Shown here one piece after another: positions 22,988 through 25,310 of a stretch of DNA of 25,310 bases. Source of the DNA: Saccoglossus kowalevskii (Eukaryota > Hemichordata > Enteropneusta > Harrimaniidae); assembly GCF_000003605.2 (NCBI RefSeq), contig NW_003149041.1, forward strand, positions 1 to 25,310. Reading direction: 5' to 3'. Made by a program: the position numbers and the translations under genes. The notes beneath the pieces were generated by a model, which worked only from the letters and a program-made list of their open reading frames with translations, was not told the origin of the DNA and made no database searches. Each line of letters opens with the position of its first letter. The first letter of the stretch is position 1.

Positions 22988-24480
22988 TAAGCATCTATAC
23001 GTGTTCAGTTCTAGGATCACTATATGCATCTATACGTGTTCAGTTCTAAGATCACTATATGCATCTACGTGTTCAGTTCTAAGATCACTGTATGCATCTA
23101 TATGTGTTCAGTTCTAAGGTCACTATATGCATCTATACGTGTTCAGTTCTATGATCACTATATGCATCTATACGTGTTCAGTTCTAAGATCACTATATGC
23201 ATCTATACGTGTTCAGTTCTAAGATCACTGTATGCATCTATACGTGTTCAGTTCAAAGATCACTGTATGCATCTATACGTGTTCAGTTCTTAGATTACAG
23301 TATGCATCTATACGTGTTCAGTTCTAAGACCACTGTATGCATATATACCTGTTCAGTTCTAAGATTACTATATGCATCTATATGTGTTCAGTTCTAAGAC
23401 CACTATATGCATCTATACGTGTTCAGTTCTAAGATCACTATATGCATCTATACGTGTTCAGTTCTAAGATAACTGTATGCATCTATACGTGTTCAGTTCT
23501 AAGATCCCTGTATGCATCTGTATGTGTTCAGTTCTAAGATCACTGTATGCATCGATACGTGTTCAGTTTTAAGATCACTATATGCGACTATACGTGTTCA
23601 GTTCTAAGATCACTATATGCATCCATACGTGTTCATTTCTAAGATCACTGTATGCATCTATACGTGTTCAGGTCTAAGATCACTATATGCATCTATACGT
23701 GTTCAGTTCTAAGATCAATGTATGCATCTATACGTGTTCAGTTCTAAGATCACTATAGCATCTATACGTGTTCAGTTCTAAGATCACTATATGCATCTAT
23801 ACGTGTTCAGTTCTAAGACAACTGTATGCATCTATACGTGTTCAGTTCTAAGATCACTGTATGCATCTATACGTGTTCAGTTCTAAGATCACTGTATGCA
23901 TCTATAAGTCTTCAGTTCTAAGATCACTATATGCATCTATACGTGTTCATTTCCAAGATCACTATATGCATCTATACGTGTTCAGTTCTAAGATCACTAT
24001 ATGCATCTATACGTGTTCAGTTCTAAGATCACTGTATGCATCTATAAGTCTTCAGTTCTAAGATCACTATATGCATCTATACGTGTTCATTTCCAAGATC
24101 ACTATATGCATCTATACGTGTTCAGTTCTAAGATCACTGTATGCATCTATACGTGTTCAGTTCTAAGATCACTATAGCATCTATACGTGTTCAGTTCTAA
24201 GATCACTATATGCATCTATACGTGTTCAGTTCTAAGACAACTGTATGCATCTATACGTGTTCTGTTCTAAGATCACTGTATGCATCTATACGTGTTCAGT
24301 TCTAAGATCACTGTATGCATCTATAAGTCTTCAGTTCTAAGATCACTATATGCATCTATGCGTGTTCATTTGCAAGATCACTATATGCATCTATACGTGT
24401 TCAGTTCTAAGATCACTGTATGCATCTATACGTGTTCAGTTCTAAGATCACTATATGCATCTATACGTGTTCAGTTCTAA
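22430..24480. repeat. Right member of the ~2-kb near-identical pair
   Basis: Partner of 16423-18440. Private changes on this side are GATAACTG near 23471, GATCAATG near 23717 and an A at base 34 of the copy ending near 24000. The two members enclose exactly one 6041-bp super-period, which equals 173 monomers minus 14 bp. The 14 bp are accounted for by the 33-mers at 17022, 18593, 19536 and 21702 and the 34-mers at 17715, 18134, 20159, 21383, 22395 and 22814. Confidence 0.9.
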
Positions 24481-24488
24481 GATCACTA
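22988..24488. repeat. HOR unit of 1501 bp, near-duplicate of the 16947 unit
   Basis: The same marker order as at 16947, including the rarer GATTACAG, GCGAC, GTTCTGTTC and ATGCGTGTTCATTTGC variants. 33-mer at 23063, CATCGATA at 23550, 34-mers at 23756 and 24175. It is 70 bp shorter than its partner because two monomers (AGACAACTG and TTCTGTTC types) present at about 18.44-18.51 kb are absent here. Confidence 0.92.
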
Positions 24489-25310
24489 TAAGCATCTATA
24501 CGTGTTCAGTTCTAGGATCACTATATGCATCTATACGTGTTCAGTTCTAAGATCACTATATGCATCTACGTGTTCAGTTCTAAGATCACTGTATGCATCT
24601 ATATGAGTTCAGTTCTAAGTTCACTATATGCATCTATACGTGTTCAGTTCTATGATCACTATATGCATCTATACGTGTTCAGTTCTAAGATCACTATATG
24701 CATCTATACGTGTTCAGTTCTAAGATCACTGTATGCATCTATACGTGTTCAGTTCAAAGATCACTGTATGCATCTATACGTGTTCAGTTCTTAGATTACT
24801 GTATGCATCTATACGTGTTCAGTTCTAAGACCACTGTATGCATATATACCTGTTCAGTTCTAAGATTACTATATGCATCTATATGTGTTCAGTTCTAAGA
24901 TCACTATATGCATCTATACGTGTTCAGTTCTAAGATCACTGTATGCACCTATACGTGTTCAGTTCTAAGATCCCTGTATGCATCTATACGTGTTCAGTTC
25001 TAAGATCACTATATGCATCTATACGTGTTCAGTTCTAAGATCACTATATGCATCTATACATGTTCAGTTCTAAGATCACTATATGCATCCATGCGTGTTC
25101 AGATCTAAGATCACTGTATGCATCTATACGTGTTCAGTTCTAAGATCACTATATGCATCTATACGTGTTCAGTTCTAAGATCACTATATGCATCTATACG
25201 TGTTCAGTTCTAAGATCACTGTATGCATCTGTATGTGTTCAGTTCTAAGATCACTGTATGCATCGATACGTGTTCAGTTTTAAGATCACTTATATGCATC
25301 TATACGTGTT
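24489..25310. repeat. Incomplete HOR unit running off the window end
   Basis: TAAGCATC at 24489, CTAGGATC, 33-mer at 24564, M3 with private changes (TATATGAG and AAGTTC), M4, M5, M6, M7, M8 and a modified M9. Plain copies then separate it from CTGTATGTG near 25229 and CATCGATA at 25261. The final full copy has an extra T (CACTTATATGC near 25290). The unit is cut by the window edge. Confidence 0.85.

Larger units (their letters stand above)
1..25310. repeat. Satellite/minisatellite array, 35-bp monomer, about 720 head-to-tail copies
   Basis: Every stretch of the window reads as consecutive copies of a 35-bp unit, with no interspersed unique sequence. The unit is recognisable by ATGCAT, then ACGTGTTCAG, then TCTAAGATCAC. 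Most copies differ from the consensus by zero to three bases. Copy length is 35 bp except for recurrent 33- and 34-mers and a few isolated 34- and 36-mers. All copies share one orientation. The first bases lie inside a monomer and the last bases stop at the GTGTT of another, so the array continues past both ends. Such arrays are typically heterochromatic and evolve by unequal exchange and gene conversion; chromosomal location and function cannot be told from the sequence. I do not recognise the family by name. Confidence 0.98.

Noticed and set aside
727..24898. More than fifty open reading frames of 66-113 codons, all on the + strand
   Set aside because: They overlap one another, encode variants of the same 35-residue cycle, begin at the ATG of ATGCAT and end at the monomer's TAA. 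They follow directly from the repeat with stop-codon variants. No promoter, splice pattern or codon constraint supports them.
1..25310. CRISPR array
   Set aside because: The period and length are superficially CRISPR-like, but there are no unique spacers: the repeats are directly contiguous. No cas genes or leader are present.
1..25310. Telomeric repeat
   Set aside because: The monomer is 35 bp, not a short G-rich unit, and no TTAGGG-like or TTTAGGG-like tract occurs.
1..25310. CENP-B box
   Set aside because: I looked for a TTCG-spacer-A-spacer-CGGG pattern and found none; the monomer has only one CpG and almost no CGGG. This does not exclude a centromeric role.
1..25310. TATA boxes or promoters (TATATGCAT, CTATAC)
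   Set aside because: These strings occur in almost every copy of an AT-rich repeat and have no associated gene or other promoter element.
1..25310. Rho-independent terminators or stable hairpins
   Set aside because: The monomer has only 4-6 bp palindromes and no GC-rich stem followed by a T run.
1..25310. Functional phasing because three monomers equal 105 bp, about ten helical turns
   Set aside because: The numerical match is real, but nothing in the sequence, such as phased A-tracts, supports curvature or nucleosome phasing. It would need physical data.
1..25310. Repetitive gene such as a surface-antigen or silk-like protein
   Set aside because: A coding tandem repeat would keep a period divisible by three and avoid in-frame stops. 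Here the period is 35, each forward frame has a stop per cycle, and 33-, 34- and 36-mers shift frame freely.

Overview
The whole 25,310-base window is one uninterrupted head-to-tail tandem array of a 35-bp AT-rich satellite/minisatellite monomer (consensus about 34% GC, roughly 720 copies). I see no unique sequence, no credible gene, no RNA gene and no transposon. The array runs off both ends of the window, so its true length is unknown. All copies have the same orientation; I saw no inversion.

Organism: nothing is diagnostic. Megabase-style satellite DNA with nested higher-order repeats is typical of eukaryotic heterochromatin (centromeric, pericentromeric, subtelomeric or B/sex-chromosome blocks). 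The single CpG of the monomer is repeatedly changed to TpG or CpA, which suggests a genome with cytosine methylation (vertebrate, plant or some invertebrates). This is inference; I cannot name a species.

Monomer: counting from the A of ATGCAT, it contains ATGCAT (1-6), ACGT (11-14), GTTCAG (15-20), TAA (24-26), GATC (27-30) and an A/G dimorphism at position 34. Two length variants recur at fixed places. The 33-mer has lost one TA of TCTATACG. The 34-mer has lost one T in TATATGC. They act as phase markers. Distances between homologous points equal a multiple of 35 minus the summed deletions; for example 6041 = 173x35-14, matching four 33-mers and six 34-mers in that interval.

Layout: an ordered series of variant monomers, which I number M0 to M19, forms a higher-order repeat (HOR). 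In order the markers are: TAAGCATC (M0), CTAGGATC (M1), the 33-mer (M2), TATATGTG with AAGGTC (M3), CTATGATC (M4), TCAAAGATC (M5), CTTAGATTAC (M6), AGACCACTG (M7), ATATACCTG (M8), TATATGTG with GACCAC (M9), ATCCCTG (M10), CTGTATGTG (M11), CATCGATA (M12), GCGTC or GCGAC (M13), CATCCATACG (M14), CAGGTC (M15), the 34-mer (M16), AGACAACTG (M17), ATAAGTCTTC (M18) and CATTTCCAAG (M19).

Region by region: 1-5.5 kb holds older, partly scrambled HOR fragments and a 560-bp duplication. 5.76-6.86 kb is the most divergent part. 6.86-8.4 kb is mostly plain monomers. 8.4-13.0 kb holds irregular HOR units. 13.3-14.0 kb holds a 419-bp duplication. 14.14-14.77 kb is an almost invariant run of one monomer type. 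14.8-16.9 kb is mixed. 16.4-24.5 kb is the freshest region: HOR units of 1571, 1885, 1224, 1361 and 1501 bp, containing two nearly identical segments 6041 bp apart.

All apparent reading frames are by-products of the repeat. The consensus has one stop codon per 105 bp in each forward frame, and 66-residue or longer frames appear only where a variant monomer has lost that TAA. There is no gene set acting together here. The interest lies in the array's architecture and turnover.
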